Shown one piece after another: positions 26,686-36,030 of a DNA stretch of 64,000 bases. How positions within the stretch are numbered: position 1 is the stretch's first letter; each line of letters opens with the position of its first letter. The notes beneath the pieces were generated by a model, which saw only the letters and a program-made list of their open reading frames with translations, did not search any database and had not been told where the DNA came from. The translations under genes were made by a program, and so were the position numbers. Origin of the DNA: Nocardia jiangxiensis NBRC 101359 (lineage in GTDB: Bacteria > Actinomycetota > Actinomycetes > Mycobacteriales > Mycobacteriaceae); NCBI RefSeq assembly GCF_000308615.1, contig NZ_BAGB01000171.1, positions 123,233 to 187,232 on the forward strand, in the 5' to 3' direction.

Positions 26686-28769
26686 ATGAACACCTTCGAA
26701 CCCGCGAACAGCGACGAGACCTACGATCCGCAGGCCGTGATCGACAAATGGCTCGGTGTGTGGGACGAACTCGGCACTTTCGCGGCGGATCGGCGCACCG
26801 ATGAGCTGGATCGGCCGCGGCGCTGTGTGGTGAGCATGTTCTCCTATCCGTCGGGTGATCTGCACATGGGGCACGGCGAGGTGTTCTCGATCAGTGACGC
26901 GATGGCGCGGTTCTCCCGGATGCGGGGCTACGACACGGTGTTCCCGGTCGGCTGGGACTCCTTCGGACTGCCCGCGGAGAACGCCGCGCTCGAACGGGGC
27001 CTGGATCCGCGTGAGTGGACCTACGCCAATATCGAGACTCAGGCGGATTCCTTTCGGCGACTGGGAGTTTCGTTCGACTGACGCACTCGGCTGCACACCA
27101 GTGATCCGGAGTACTACCGCTGGAACCAGTGGTTGTTCCTGCGGCTGTACGAACGCGGTCTGGCGTATCGCGATGACGCCATGGTGAATTGGTGCCCGCA
27201 GGACCGAACCGTCCTGGCCAATGAGCAGGTCGTCGAGGGCCGATGCGAGCGATGCGGGACCGAGGTGATCAAACGCGCCCTCACCCAGTGGTTCTTCCGG
27301 ATCACGGACTACGCCCAGCGGCTGCTGGACGACATGGATCAGCTCGAGCCGGGCTGGCCCGCGGAAATCCTGACCATGCAACGTAATTGGATCGGACATT
27401 CGGAGGGCGCACACATCGACTTCACCGTCGAGGGGCACCCGGAGCCGGTGCGGATCTTCACCACTCGTCCCGACACCCTGTTCGGTGCAACGTTTTTCGT
27501 GCTCGCCTTCGATGCTCCGCTGGCCGCGCAGTTGTGCGCACCGGAGTGCCGGGACGTGTTCGATTCCTATGCCCGGAAAGTGTCGGCTAGTACCGATATC
27601 GAGCGATTGGCCACGGATCGGACCAAGACGGGCGTGTTCCTGGGCCGGTACGGGGTCAATCCGGCCAACGGCGAACGGATTCCGGTCTACGCCTCGGACT
27701 ATGTGCTCGCGACCTACGGTACCGGCGCGGTCATGGCCGTGCCCGCACACGATCAGCGCGATCTGGATTTCGCTCGGGCACTGGGTATTCCGGTGCGCAC
27801 CGTGGTCGACACCGGCGAGGCGGATCCGGCGCGGACAGGTGTGGCCACCACGGGTGCGGGAGTGCTGATCTGCTCCGGGCACTTCACGGGACGCTCCAGC
27901 GCCGAGGCTCGCGCGGCGATCGTCGCCGATCTCGTCGGAGCGGGGTATCGGCGAGGCCGCGGTCACCTATCGGCTGCGGGACTGGCTGTTGTCGCGGCAG
28001 AGATTTTGGGGCACACCGATTCCCATCATCCACTGCGCCGAGTGCGGGCAGGTGCCGGTGCCCGACGACCGGTTGCCGGTCCGGCTGCCGGACAACGGTT
28101 ACCAGCTGCGCCCGGACGACGGCCGCGCACCACTGGCCAGTGCGCACGAGTGGGTCAGCGTGTCGTGCCCGCGCTGCGGCGCGGCGGCCCGGCGTGACAC
28201 CGACACCATGGACACCTTCGTCGACTCGTCCTGGTACTTCCTGCGATACCCGAATCCGCGGTTCACCGAAGGCCCGTTCGATCCCGCCCGGATCGCGCGC
28301 TGGCTGCCGGTGGACGAGTACATCGGTGGCCGGGAGCACGCCACCGGCCACCTGCTGTATGCCCGGTTCCTCACCAAGGCGCTCCACGATCTGGGGCTGT
28401 TGCCGTTCACCGAGCCCGGGACCGGCCGATCCGGTCGTCCGCGAGGGCGTCGAAGCGCTGGTCCGGATGTCCTCGTGCTTCGCGCCCTTCACCGCCGAGG
28501 AGTCCGGGGAACGTCTCGGCCACCGGCCCTCGGTGTCCGACGCGGGCTGGCCGACGGCCGATCCGGCGCTGCTCGAGCGCGACACCGCGACCTGCATCGT
28601 CCAGATCGACGGCAAACTGCGCGACCGCCTGGTGGTGCCCGGCGACATCGATGAGACGAGTCTGCGAGAGCTCGCCCTGGCCGCCGTCACCGACGCCTTG
28701 GCGGGTCGTTCGATGACGAAGGTGATCGTGCGTGCGCCGCGACTGGTGAACGTCGTCACAAAACGCTGA
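26686..28769 (+). pseudogene. Decayed second leucyl-tRNA synthetase (leuS-like)
   Basis: The coding remnant runs from MNTFEPANSDETYDP through the class-I signature region (YPSGDLHMGHGE, VGWDSFGLPAEN), the CP1 editing domain (TTRPDTLFGATFF, GTGAVMAVPAHDQRD) and the SRQRFWGTPIP and DTFVDSSWYFLRY segments to a C-terminal FAPFTAEE and VQIDGKLRDR. Three lesions are visible: a TGA at 27079 where the family has Trp (SFD-W), a frame change from frame 1 to frame 2 near 27945, and a junction near 28425 where roughly 250 residues including the KMSKS loop are missing and the frame changes again. It cannot make a working enzyme. An intact leuS must lie elsewhere. The remnant still has strong coding bias, so decay looks recent. 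Confidence 0.9.
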
Positions 28770-29071
28770 GCCCGGCTATCAATCGACCAGCGGCGTTGCG
28801 CCCGCCGCGCGATCCGCGCCGCGAGGTGGGCGGATGTGCGTTTCCGGTCGAGCAGAACATCTCGGTCGGAGGTCACGACCGGGTGCGCCTGTCAAGGGCC
28901 GATGGTCACATACGGTCCTCGGTCCGGGGAAGTTCGCTCGCGAATCGCTGATGATCCCCTAGCCTGAGAAGGCTGATCCCGGCCGGACGGTATTCGTCGA
29001 GGGTTGCAGAGGTGCTCGGCGGGCGTGGTGCGGGATCGGGAGGTTGTCGTCTGCTGAGGAGGCCGTATCCG
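28770..29071. other. Intergenic stretch without a supported gene
   Basis: About 300 bases between the leuS-like remnant and the MHS transporter. I see no gene or RNA here; the last 20 bases hold the GAGGAGG ribosome-binding site of the transporter, 9 bases before its GTG. Confidence 0.5.
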
Positions 29072-30511
29072 GTGAATGTGCTGACCCCGCGCGAACGTCC
29101 GAGGCGTTGGTCGCTCGACGACATCGTCGTCACCGATCCGCCTGTCATCCGCCGGGCCATCGGCGCTGCGAGCATCGGCAACATCACCGAGTGGTACGAC
29201 TTCGGCGTCTATGCCTATTTCGAGCCCACCATCAAAGAGGTGTTCTTCTCCCACCTGGGCAATACCGCGGGCACGATCGCGACCTTCGGGCTGTTCGCGG
29301 TGGCATTCCTGGTCCGCCCGTTCGGCGGGATGTTCTTCGGACCGCTCGCGGACCGCGTCGGTCGTAACAAGGTGCTGGCCACGACCATGATCCTGATGGC
29401 CGCGGGCACCTTCGCGATCGGCTGTATCCCGGACCAGAACTCGATCGGCCTGTGGGCGCCGATGTTGCTGCTGTGCGCGCGTTTGCTGCAGGGTTTCTCG
29501 ACCGGTGGTGAGTACGGCAATGCGATGACGTTCATCGCCGAGTACGCGCCGGATCGCCGCCGCGGATTCCTCGGCAGCTGGTTGGAATTCGGCACCTTCA
29601 CCGGATATCTGCTCGGCGCGCTGATCGTCACCCTCGCCGATGCGACGATGTCGCACGATCAGCTGCTGTCCTGGGGATGGCGACTGCCGTTCTTCGTCGC
29701 GCTGCCGCTGGGCGTCGTCGGCGTATATCTGCGGATGCGGCTGGCCGACACTCCGGCATTCGCCGCGCTGGAGAAGGAATCCGAGGATCGGGAGAAGGCG
29801 AACAAGACCGGCGACGAGGCGAAGATTCTGGCCAAGCTGTGGCCGTATGTGCTGGTCTGCATGGGACTGGTCATCGTCTGGAACGTCACCAACTACATGC
29901 TGACCTCGTACATGCCGACCTACGTCACCTCGACGGTGCCCGATTCGACCGGTGGCGGAGTGTCCTCCACGACCTCGCAGTGGTTGCAGATCGTGGTGAT
30001 GGCGATTGCGCTGCTGACCATTCCATTGCTGGGTCTGCTGTCCGATCGCGTCGGTCGAAAACCGATCATCTGGGGCGGCATCATCGCGCTGATCGTGCTG
30101 GCCTTCCCGATGGTGCTGCTGGTCCGCATGAACAACGCGTTCGCGGTCTTCCTCGGCCTGCTGATCATGGGCCTGACGCTGATCTGCTTCAGCGCGACGA
30201 TGCCCTCCACCCTGCCCTCGCTGTTCCCGACGAAAGTGCGCGGCGCTGGTCTGTCGGTGTCGTTCAACGTCGCGGTCTCATTGTTCGCGGGCACCACCTC
30301 GGTGGTGGTCGGCGCACTCGTGGGAGCCACCGGCGACCTGAACTGGCCCGCCTACTACCTGATCATCGCGGGCGTGATCGGCGCGGTGTCGGTGTACTTC
30401 CTGCAGGAGCCCAACGGCCGTCGGATGTGGGGTTCGGCGCCTGCCGCGCAGTCCGAGGAAGAGGCCGCGCAACTCGTCGGATCACAGGGCACCGCTTCCG
30501 ATTCACGATGA
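29072..30511 (+). CDS. MFS transporter, metabolite:H+ symporter (MHS/ProP-like) family
   Basis: The 479-residue protein has 12 predicted helices and the MHS hallmark GNITEWYDFGVYAYF in helix 1, followed by the cytosolic motif GPLADRVGRNK, RLLQGFSTGGEYGNAMTF in helix 4, and a second copy of the loop motif, LLSDRVGRKP, halfway. Relatives import osmolytes such as proline or betaine, or dicarboxylates and aromatic acids. GAGGAGG with 9-base spacing fixes the GTG at 29072. The long acidic loop EKESEDREKANKTGDEAK (cytosolic centre) and an acidic tail are notable but not diagnostic. Convergent with the LLM oxidoreductase. Confidence 0.88.
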   Translation: MNVLTPRERPRRWSLDDIVVTDPPVIRRAIGAASIGNITEWYDFGVYAYFEPTIKEVFFSHLGNTAGTIATFGLFAVAFLVRPFGGMFFGPLADRVGRNKVLATTMILMAAGTFAIGCIPDQNSIGLWAPMLLLCARLLQGFSTGGEYGNAMTFIAEYAPDRRRGFLGSWLEFGTFTGYLLGALIVTLADATMSHDQLLSWGWRLPFFVALPLGVVGVYLRMRLADTPAFAALEKESEDREKANKTGDEAKILAKLWPYVLVCMGLVIVWNVTNYMLTSYMPTYVTSTVPDSTGGGVSSTTSQWLQIVVMAIALLTIPLLGLLSDRVGRKPIIWGGIIALIVLAFPMVLLVRMNNAFAVFLGLLIMGLTLICFSATMPSTLPSLFPTKVRGAGLSVSFNVAVSLFAGTTSVVVGALVGATGDLNWPAYYLIIAGVIGAVSVYFLQEPNGRRMWGSAPAAQSEEEAAQLVGSQGTASDSR

Positions 30512-30550
30512 TCGAGCCGTCCGGCCCGACGAATTCGTTCGCAGGTCCGC

Positions 30551-31561
30551 TCACGCCCGGTGCAGTGCCGCGACCAGGTCGGCCACGTCGGCCGGTGCTT
30601 CGCGGTAACCCGGGAAATAGCAGCACACCTCGCTCGCGCGTCCGGCGAATCGTGTGCGGATCTGGTCGGCGCATTCCTCGGGGCTGCCGACCACGGCCAG
30701 CGTGGCCACCATCTCGGGGGTGATCAGCTCGCGCATCCGCGCGAACCGGCCGGTCTTGGACAGCGCGTTCAACTCGGGCATCACCTCGGCCCACCCCTCG
30801 ACCTCGAGCACCGGAACGTACGCCGGGGTCGACCCGTAGAAGGCGATCAGCCCGGACACCCCTTCGATGGCCGCGGTGAGTTGCTGCTCGGTACGTCCCA
30901 CCGCGACCATCACCTGGGCGATGATCTGAAAGTCCTCGGCGTACCGTCCGGTTCGCTCGAGTCCGGTCTGCACGGCCGGGATGGTGCGCTCGGCGAAATG
31001 ACGAGTGGAATTGAACGGCATCACCAGCAGGCCGTCGGCCGTCTCCGCCGCCATCGTCGTCATCCGCGGGCCGAGTGCTCCGACCAGAACGGGTGGCGGT
31101 CCGTACGGATTCGGACCGGGGACGAAATTCGGCGGCATCAGCGTGTGCGTGAAGAACTCCCCGCGGAAATTCAGCGGTTCGGTGCCTTCCCACGCCGCGA
31201 AGATCGCTTTGATCGCCGCGACCGTCTCCGCCATTCGCGCGACCGGCCGGTCCCATCGAGCGCTGTAGCGTCGCTCGATATGCGCTTTGATCTGCGATCC
31301 CAGGCCCAGCCGGAACCGGCCACGGCTGTAGCACCGCAGATCGTAGGCCGCATGCGCCAGATGTATCGGACTGCGAGGTCCGGCGATGGCGACATTGGTC
31401 ATCAGCTCGAGATCGGTACTGCCCGAGGCGACCACCAGCGGAAAGAACGTGTCGTGCGGGCCCTCGAAGGTGAACAGACCGTCCGCGCCGAGTTCCGCGA
31501 TCTCCTGTGCGTGCCGCGACACCTTCTCCGGCGAACCGTCCACCTGCAGATGCACTTTCAC
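30551..31561 (-). CDS. LLM-class, probably F420-dependent oxidoreductase
   Basis: The 336-residue luciferase-like TIM barrel has the order of the MSMEG_2256 group (TIGR03617): VKVHLQVDG, AELGADGLFTFEGPHDTFFPL, LELMTNVAIAGPRSPIHLAHAAYDL, GRFRLGLGSQIKAHIERRY, and VLVGALGPRMTTMAAE. Such enzymes transfer hydride from reduced F420 or FMN; F420 use is usual in this lineage. AAGGAG sits 7 bases before the GTG at 31561, while it is only 1 base before an upstream GTG at 31567, so the shorter form is chosen. The substrate is unknown. Confidence 0.86.
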   Translation of the reverse strand: MKVHLQVDGSPEKVSRHAQEIAELGADGLFTFEGPHDTFFPLVVASGSTDLELMTNVAIAGPRSPIHLAHAAYDLRCYSRGRFRLGLGSQIKAHIERRYSARWDRPVARMAETVAAIKAIFAAWEGTEPLNFRGEFFTHTLMPPNFVPGPNPYGPPPVLVGALGPRMTTMAAETADGLLVMPFNSTRHFAERTIPAVQTGLERTGRYAEDFQIIAQVMVAVGRTEQQLTAAIEGVSGLIAFYGSTPAYVPVLEVEGWAEVMPELNALSKTGRFARMRELITPEMVATLAVVGSPEECADQIRTRFAGRASEVCCYFPGYREAPADVADLVAALHRA

Positions 31562-31803
31562 GGCCACACTCCTTGCTCGCGCCGGTCGCCGCGTGGCGCA
31601 TGTGCGCCGAACGAGACGACCCTGTCGGTACGAATCCTGGACGAACTGCTCGGCGAATACGGCGGTAATTCGTACAAATCCCGCTGACCGGTAATTTCTC
31701 GGTTCGAGATGACGCCCGTGTCGGGCTCGCCCACGGTGGTGTGAACGGGTGATGCAATTACACTGTGCCTGAATTATTTCCGTGGTCGGATGAAAGGTGT
31801 CAC

Positions 31804-32376
31804 GTGAAGAGGTTCACTGTTCGGATCGGATTGGCCGGAGGCCTCGCTGCCGCACTGGCTTTCGCGTCGATGATGTACGCGACGCCCGGTGAGTTGCCGC
31901 GGGCGGAGGCGGCTCCCGCCAAGCCGGTGGCGGACGAATTGGTCACCCTGCAGGAGTTCGCGACCTTCAACGACGGATCGCGCGACCCGCGGAACACCGG
32001 GTTCTTCTTCACCGCCAACCAGTCCGAGGCGGCGTCCGCGGTGAGCAAGTTCCACTTCACCAAGGTCGAGGATCTCGGCCGCGTGCACACCGCCCCCGGG
32101 CCCAACCGGGTCGCGGTGCACCGCTTGCGGCTCAAGTCCAGCCAGCACCCGTCGTACATGCTGGCGATCGCGGACCGCGACATCAAGAACACCCAGTGCG
32201 TGGACGAAGGCGTGATCGGCTGGATCGACGACGGTCCGGAGATCGGTGACCACCCGCTGCTGCGCTTCAGCTACAACAACCGCTGGGCCGCGGCCGTCGA
32301 CACCTCGCCGGGTGCGGCCGCGCTGATCGCGCACGGATTCCATTCCGACGGCCCGATCGGCTTCGTGGCTCCCTGA
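31804..32376 (+). CDS. Secreted protein of unknown function
   Basis: The 190-residue protein starts at GTG 31804, with GAAAGG 7 bases upstream, and has a clear Sec signal peptide (VKRFTVRIGLAGGLAAALAF, cleavage near AEAAPA at about residue 38). The mature region has one cysteine (NTQCVDEGV), several aromatic strands (GFFFTAN, HRLRLKSSQHPSYML, LLRFSYNNRWAAAVD) and a GFHSDGPIGFV end. No family is recognised. It has its own hairpins downstream and stands alone, convergent with the kinase fragment. A small extracellular beta-rich binding protein is a guess from strand pattern only. Confidence 0.8.
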   Translation: MKRFTVRIGLAGGLAAALAFASMMYATPGELPRAEAAPAKPVADELVTLQEFATFNDGSRDPRNTGFFFTANQSEAASAVSKFHFTKVEDLGRVHTAPGPNRVAVHRLRLKSSQHPSYMLAIADRDIKNTQCVDEGVIGWIDDGPEIGDHPLLRFSYNNRWAAAVDTSPGAAALIAHGFHSDGPIGFVAP

Positions 32377-32380
32377 GTTT

Positions 32381-32443
32381 TCCGGCCGTACGGCCGGAGA
32401 GCCAGGACCTCGTAGGGCCGCGACCGAGCCGTCCGGCCCTACG
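32381..32443. terminator. Two successive hairpins, probable bidirectional terminator
   Basis: A perfect 18-base palindrome (32381-32398) is followed by a 10-bp perfect stem (32411-32420 with 32434-32443). Both lie between the convergent secreted-protein gene and the kinase fragment, 5 bases past one stop and 6 bases past the other. Confidence 0.75.
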
Positions 32444-32448
32444 GGGTT

Positions 32449-33021
32449 TCACAGCGCGTTCAGCAATGCTTGCGGCAGCTCATTCGCGCTGACGATGCGG
32501 ATGTTCGGGCGATCGATCAACGCCTCGTCGATGATCGCCGCGAGCCGCTGCGGGATCTCGGGATTCCGGCTCCGGATCGGGATCGCATCCTCGCGCAACA
32601 CGACGGCGATCGGATCGGAGCCGCGCGGGAACTGCCGCGGCGTCTGCCCGGTGAGCATGTAGTACAGCGTCGCCGCAATCGCCCAGACGTCGACCTCCGG
32701 CCTCGCGAACTTGTAGTCCGTCAGCTGGGGGCGGGCCATGAACGCCATCGTTCCGGCGCTCGATCCGGTCATCGTGTGGCCCGACAGCCCGGCCCGATCG
32801 AATGCCTTGGCCAGCCCGAAATCGGCGAGCTTGGCCACCGGCGCCGAGGCGGGACCGGTGAGCAGGATGTCGGCGGGCTTGATGTCGCGGTGCACCACGG
32901 CGATCGCGGCCGGCCCGGCATCGATGGTCGCCCAATCGACTTGATTGCCGCCGGCCGCGGACCTCCCGCCCGGCGGCGCGGGTGCGTGCACGAGAACCGA
33001 GCACGTGTTGGATTCGCTCAC
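32449..33021 (-). pseudogene. Serine/threonine protein kinase fragment (C-lobe only)
   Basis: The 190-codon frame encodes a recognisable kinase C-lobe: HRDIKPADILL catalytic loop, LADFGLAKAFD metal-binding DFG, the activation segment and GQTPRQFPRG with VDVWAIAATLYYMLTG. The whole N-lobe (Gly-rich loop, VAIK lysine, C-helix Glu) is absent; the first 35 residues look unrelated to kinases. Two conserved positions are altered: the Asn of HRDxKxxN is Asp, and the APE motif reads ARPQ. No N-lobe was found in other frames upstream. It is most simply a decayed Hanks-type kinase; a noncatalytic binding protein is possible but unsupported. Confidence 0.7.
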
Positions 33022-33204
33022 GCCCCATTGTGACGGGACGGTGCGACGATGCAGTCGTTCGGTGTTCAGCCGAACTGTAACGCACTCGAAAATGACTGCG
33101 GCAGCCCGATTTCGGGTATCTCTCGCATCGTGTTCGCCGCGAATCGGCAGAATTGCCCGCCGATTCCGTTGGCGTCGAACGTGATTGCGGCCGACCGTGG
33201 CGGG

Positions 33205-34398
33205 TCAGTGCGTGGCCAGGGCTCGGTTCAGCGTGTTCTCGATCAGGTCGGCGGCTCGTCGGGTGCCGCCCTCGACGCGAGCGTCGGCGCGCAGCCGCGC
33301 CGAGCGAGCGGCGACCTCGGCGTCGTGGACCAGGTCGTGCAGGGCCGCCCGCAGGTTCTCGGCCGGGGCGTCCTGGGTGTCGATGCGGCGCGCCACCCCC
33401 AGTTCGACGAGCCGGTCGGCGTTGATGAACTGTTCGGCGGCCTGGGGCACGGCGATCATCGGCACCCCCGCGAGCAGTCCTTCACCGCAGCCGCCCATGC
33501 CGGCGTGGGTGACGAATGCGTCCGCCCGTTCCAGAATCGCCCGCTGGGGCACCCAGGAGTGTACTTCGACGTTGTGCGGGATATCCCCGAGTTCCGTTGC
33601 GTCGGTGTGCTTTCCGATCGACAGGATGACGTGCCAGCCGGGCAGCTCACCGAACGCCGCCAGACATCGGCGGTAGAACTCCGGTCGGCGCGTGTACGCC
33701 GAGCCCAGGGAGATCAACAAGACGTTCTGCACATCGGCGGGGCGAGTCCAGCTCTCGGCTTCCGGGCGCAGGTCGAAGCACGGGCCGACGAATGTCACCG
33801 TGTCGGTGTCGACCCTATCGGCGTGCGGTTGCATCACCCGGGGAATCAATGCCAGTGCCCGGCTCGGCGGGCCGGAGAAGGCGTCCACGTCGAGGGTCGA
33901 CGCGCCGCAGTCGACGAGCCACCGCGCGAACCTGGTCCGGTATGCCTCGGCTCCGGGGAGTTGACGCAGGGCCGCCGTGACGTCCTGGTCGAAGCCCTGC
34001 CACGCCACGAACGTCGGGGACAGTTGCAGGAGCGGGCGGTCCTGGGCCTCGGCGAGGGCGCGTGCGGCGTAGGCGCCGATGTCGTACAGGTAAAGCTCGG
34101 CGCGGTCCTGCCCATAGGCATAACGCAACTGCGGTAGTGCCTGAACTGCGTTGTCCAGGAACAGATTCTGGATGTCGATGGGATCGTCGGGCCAGTTGTC
34201 GTCGGCGACCGGCAGCAGCGAGGTGCAGGGAACGAATTCGGCGCCGGTGGCAGTGATCAGGTCGGCGACGGCCGGGTCGTTGGCGTAGGTCACGCGATGG
34301 CCGCGGGACACCAGCTCACGGATGATCTCGAGGCTGGGCAGGATGTGGCTGAGGATCGGGATCCCGATCATCGCGAGGTGGGCAGGGCGACGAGGCAC
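33205..34398 (-). CDS. Macrolide-type glycosyltransferase (MGT/OleD family, GT1)
   Basis: The 397-residue GT-B enzyme has N-terminal HLAMIGIPILSHILPSLEIIRELVSRGHRVTY (first part IGIPILSHILPSL) and the C-terminal UDP-sugar site: LLISLGSAYTRRPEFYRR, SWVPQRAILERADAFVTHAGMGG and PQAAEQFINADRLVELG. The signature HAGMGGxGEGL and the PQ-x-x-EQ-x-x-NA motif are those of MGT family members such as OleD and Mgt, which inactivate macrolides by glucosylating the desosamine 2'-OH. The GTG start lies 6 bases after the stop of the Vat-like gene, so the two form an operon. Other natural-product acceptors cannot be excluded. Confidence 0.85.
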   Translation of the reverse strand: MPRRPAHLAMIGIPILSHILPSLEIIRELVSRGHRVTYANDPAVADLITATGAEFVPCTSLLPVADDNWPDDPIDIQNLFLDNAVQALPQLRYAYGQDRAELYLYDIGAYAARALAEAQDRPLLQLSPTFVAWQGFDQDVTAALRQLPGAEAYRTRFARWLVDCGASTLDVDAFSGPPSRALALIPRVMQPHADRVDTDTVTFVGPCFDLRPEAESWTRPADVQNVLLISLGSAYTRRPEFYRRCLAAFGELPGWHVILSIGKHTDATELGDIPHNVEVHSWVPQRAILERADAFVTHAGMGGCGEGLLAGVPMIAVPQAAEQFINADRLVELGVARRIDTQDAPAENLRAALHDLVHDAEVAARSARLRADARVEGGTRRAADLIENTLNRALATH

Positions 34399-34404
34399 GG
34401 AGTA

Positions 34405-35085
34405 TCACTCGTCTCCGGGTTGCGGCGAATGGCATTCGCGAACGGGGACAGCGGCTTCCAGGTCGGCGATGCTGCCGGACATGATCGTGCGGACATGCTC
34501 GGTGATGTGTTCGATCGGCCAGTCCCACCAAGCCACCGTCAGCAGCCGGGCGATGCTCTCCTCGTCGAACCGGGTTCGGATCAGACGGGCCGGATTGCCG
34601 CCGACGATGCCGTAATCGGGCACGTCACCGGTGACCACCGCACCGGCGGCGATGATGGCGCCGTGGCCGATCCGCACGCGGGGCAGCACCGTGCTGCCGC
34701 GGCCGAACCAGACATCGTTGCCGACGACGGTGTCGCCTCGGTTGGGCAGGTCGGTGAGTAGGTCGAAATGCTGTGACCAGGAGCCGCCCATGGTGGGGAA
34801 AGGGAACGTCGAGGGGCCGTCCATGCGATGGTTCGCGCCGTTCATGACGAACTCGACTCCGGTCGCCAGAGCGCAGAACTTCCCGATGATCAACTTCTCC
34901 GGCCCGTAGTGGTACAGCACGTTACGGGTTTCGAACGCGGTCGCGTCGTCGGGATCGTCGTAGTAGGTGAACTCGCCGACCTCGATCAGAGCCGAGGTGA
35001 TCAGCGGTTTCAGCAGCACCACCCGAGGCTGGCCGGGCATCGGGTGCAGCACGGTCGGATCCGCGGGCGCAGACGGATCAGGCAT
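34405..35085 (-). CDS. Vat-type xenobiotic O-acetyltransferase (left-handed beta-helix)
   Basis: The 226-residue protein has the hexapeptide-repeat core of the Vat/CatB family: YYDDPDDATAFETRNVLYHY before the helix, LIIGKFCALATGVEFVMNGANHRMDG with the catalytic His in NH-R, VVGNDVWFGRGSTVLPRVRIGHGAIIAAGAVVTGDVP (segments), and IVGGNPARLIRTRFDEE. Vat enzymes acetylate streptogramin A antibiotics; near relatives acetylate chloramphenicol or other alcohols. AAAGGG lies 8 bases before the ATG. It is the first gene of a two-gene operon with the macrolide-type glycosyltransferase and faces a TetR regulator, so an antibiotic-inactivation role is likely though unproven. Confidence 0.86.
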   Translation of the reverse strand: MPDPSAPADPTVLHPMPGQPRVVLLKPLITSALIEVGEFTYYDDPDDATAFETRNVLYHYGPEKLIIGKFCALATGVEFVMNGANHRMDGPSTFPFPTMGGSWSQHFDLLTDLPNRGDTVVGNDVWFGRGSTVLPRVRIGHGAIIAAGAVVTGDVPDYGIVGGNPARLIRTRFDEESIARLLTVAWWDWPIEHITEHVRTIMSGSIADLEAAVPVRECHSPQPGDE

Positions 35086-35114
35086 CGGAAACCCTTTCGA
35101 TGAGCGGAGAACAC

Positions 35115-35154
35115 CGCACTAGTGCGACGAATGTTGCATTAGGATGTTGTCGCA
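35115..35154. promoter_or_regulatory. Palindromes between vat-like and tetR genes, probable TetR operator
   Basis: CGCACTAGTGCG at 35115-35126 is a perfect 12-base palindrome; it overlaps a wider inverted repeat, TGCGAC at 35123 with GTCGCA at 35149, and ATGTTG occurs twice 13 bases apart inside it. The site covers the region where the divergent promoters should lie. Confidence 0.6.
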
Positions 35155-35186
35155 TCATGCCCCATCGAGCAACCGGATTACCGACG

Positions 35187-35831
35187 ATGAGTTCCCCACT
35201 GCTCCCGGGCGAGTCCCCGCGCCCCCTGCCGCAGCCACGACCGGGCGGCCGAACCGCCCGCATCCGCACCCAGGTCCTCGACTCGGTTCGCGCGGAATTG
35301 ACCGAGCACGGCTACGACACGCTCACCGTCGACGCGGTCGCCGCCCGCGCGGGAGTGCACCGCACCACGGTGTATCGCCGCTGGCGTGACATCGGCGGCA
35401 TGATCGGTGACCTCTTCGCCGCAGCCGGCGACCTGGACTGGCAGCCCCGCGACACCGGCTCCCTGCGTGGCGATCTGACCGCGCTCAACCAGGAGATCCA
35501 GGATTCGCTGACCGAGGAACCTTCGATCGCGACCGCACTGATCGCGGTATCTTTCCGCTCCGTCGAAGCGGCTCAGGCCCTGCGTCGACTGTGGGAGGAC
35601 CGCTACACCCAGTCCGAAATCATCATCCAGCGTGCGATCAACCGCGGCGAGCTCCCGGCTCACACCGACGCCCGCGCCCTGCTGATCGCCGCGACCGCAC
35701 CGCTCTACCACCACTTGGTGCTGCTGCGCACCCCACCCGACCCGCAACTGCCCGACCGCGCGGCCGCCACCGCCACGCTCGCCGCACGAGCCGGCGCCTT
35801 CACCGACCTGCGTTCGACGGACGCCGACTGA
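35187..35831 (+). CDS. TetR-family regulator of the mgt-vat operon
   Basis: The protein (about 214 residues) has a basic, proline-rich N-terminal tail, a TetR helix-turn-helix (TLTVDAVAARAGVHRTTVYRRW) and a C-terminal domain of the TetR_C_16/C_11 type (LTALNQEIQDSLTEEPS, LFAAAGDLDWQP). The start is uncertain: ATG 35187 is used, ATG 35157 is in frame, and neither has a good Shine-Dalgarno sequence. It is divergent from the Vat-like acetyltransferase and probably represses that operon until a drug or precursor binds. Confidence 0.85.
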   Translation: MSSPLLPGESPRPLPQPRPGGRTARIRTQVLDSVRAELTEHGYDTLTVDAVAARAGVHRTTVYRRWRDIGGMIGDLFAAAGDLDWQPRDTGSLRGDLTALNQEIQDSLTEEPSIATALIAVSFRSVEAAQALRRLWEDRYTQSEIIIQRAINRGELPAHTDARALLIAATAPLYHHLVLLRTPPDPQLPDRAAATATLAARAGAFTDLRSTDAD

Positions 35832-36030
35832 GCTGCAACAACTCTCGGGGATCGAGGACCCTGCCCGCCCGCACCCGGAGAAGTCGCGAAGGTGTGCGCG
35901 GATGGCGGCACGGTGGTCGTTCTCGCTCTCTTCCAGGCCGCGGATTCTGGAGTAGTTCCCAGGTGTTTGAGCGCTGCGCGGGCCGGGTATCTCTGGAGCC
36001 AGCGGTATTGGCGCTGGTCAGAGCGCTGAG

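Noticed and set aside
27075..27085. TGA read as selenocysteine or readthrough in the leuS-like gene
   Set aside because: The family position is Trp in SFDW, and the same gene also has a frameshift and a large deletion. A nonsense mutation explains all.
30551..31687. 375-codon plus-strand frame opposite the LLM oxidoreductase
   Set aside because: Antisense to a protein with clear luciferase-like motifs; its translation has no recognisable domains.
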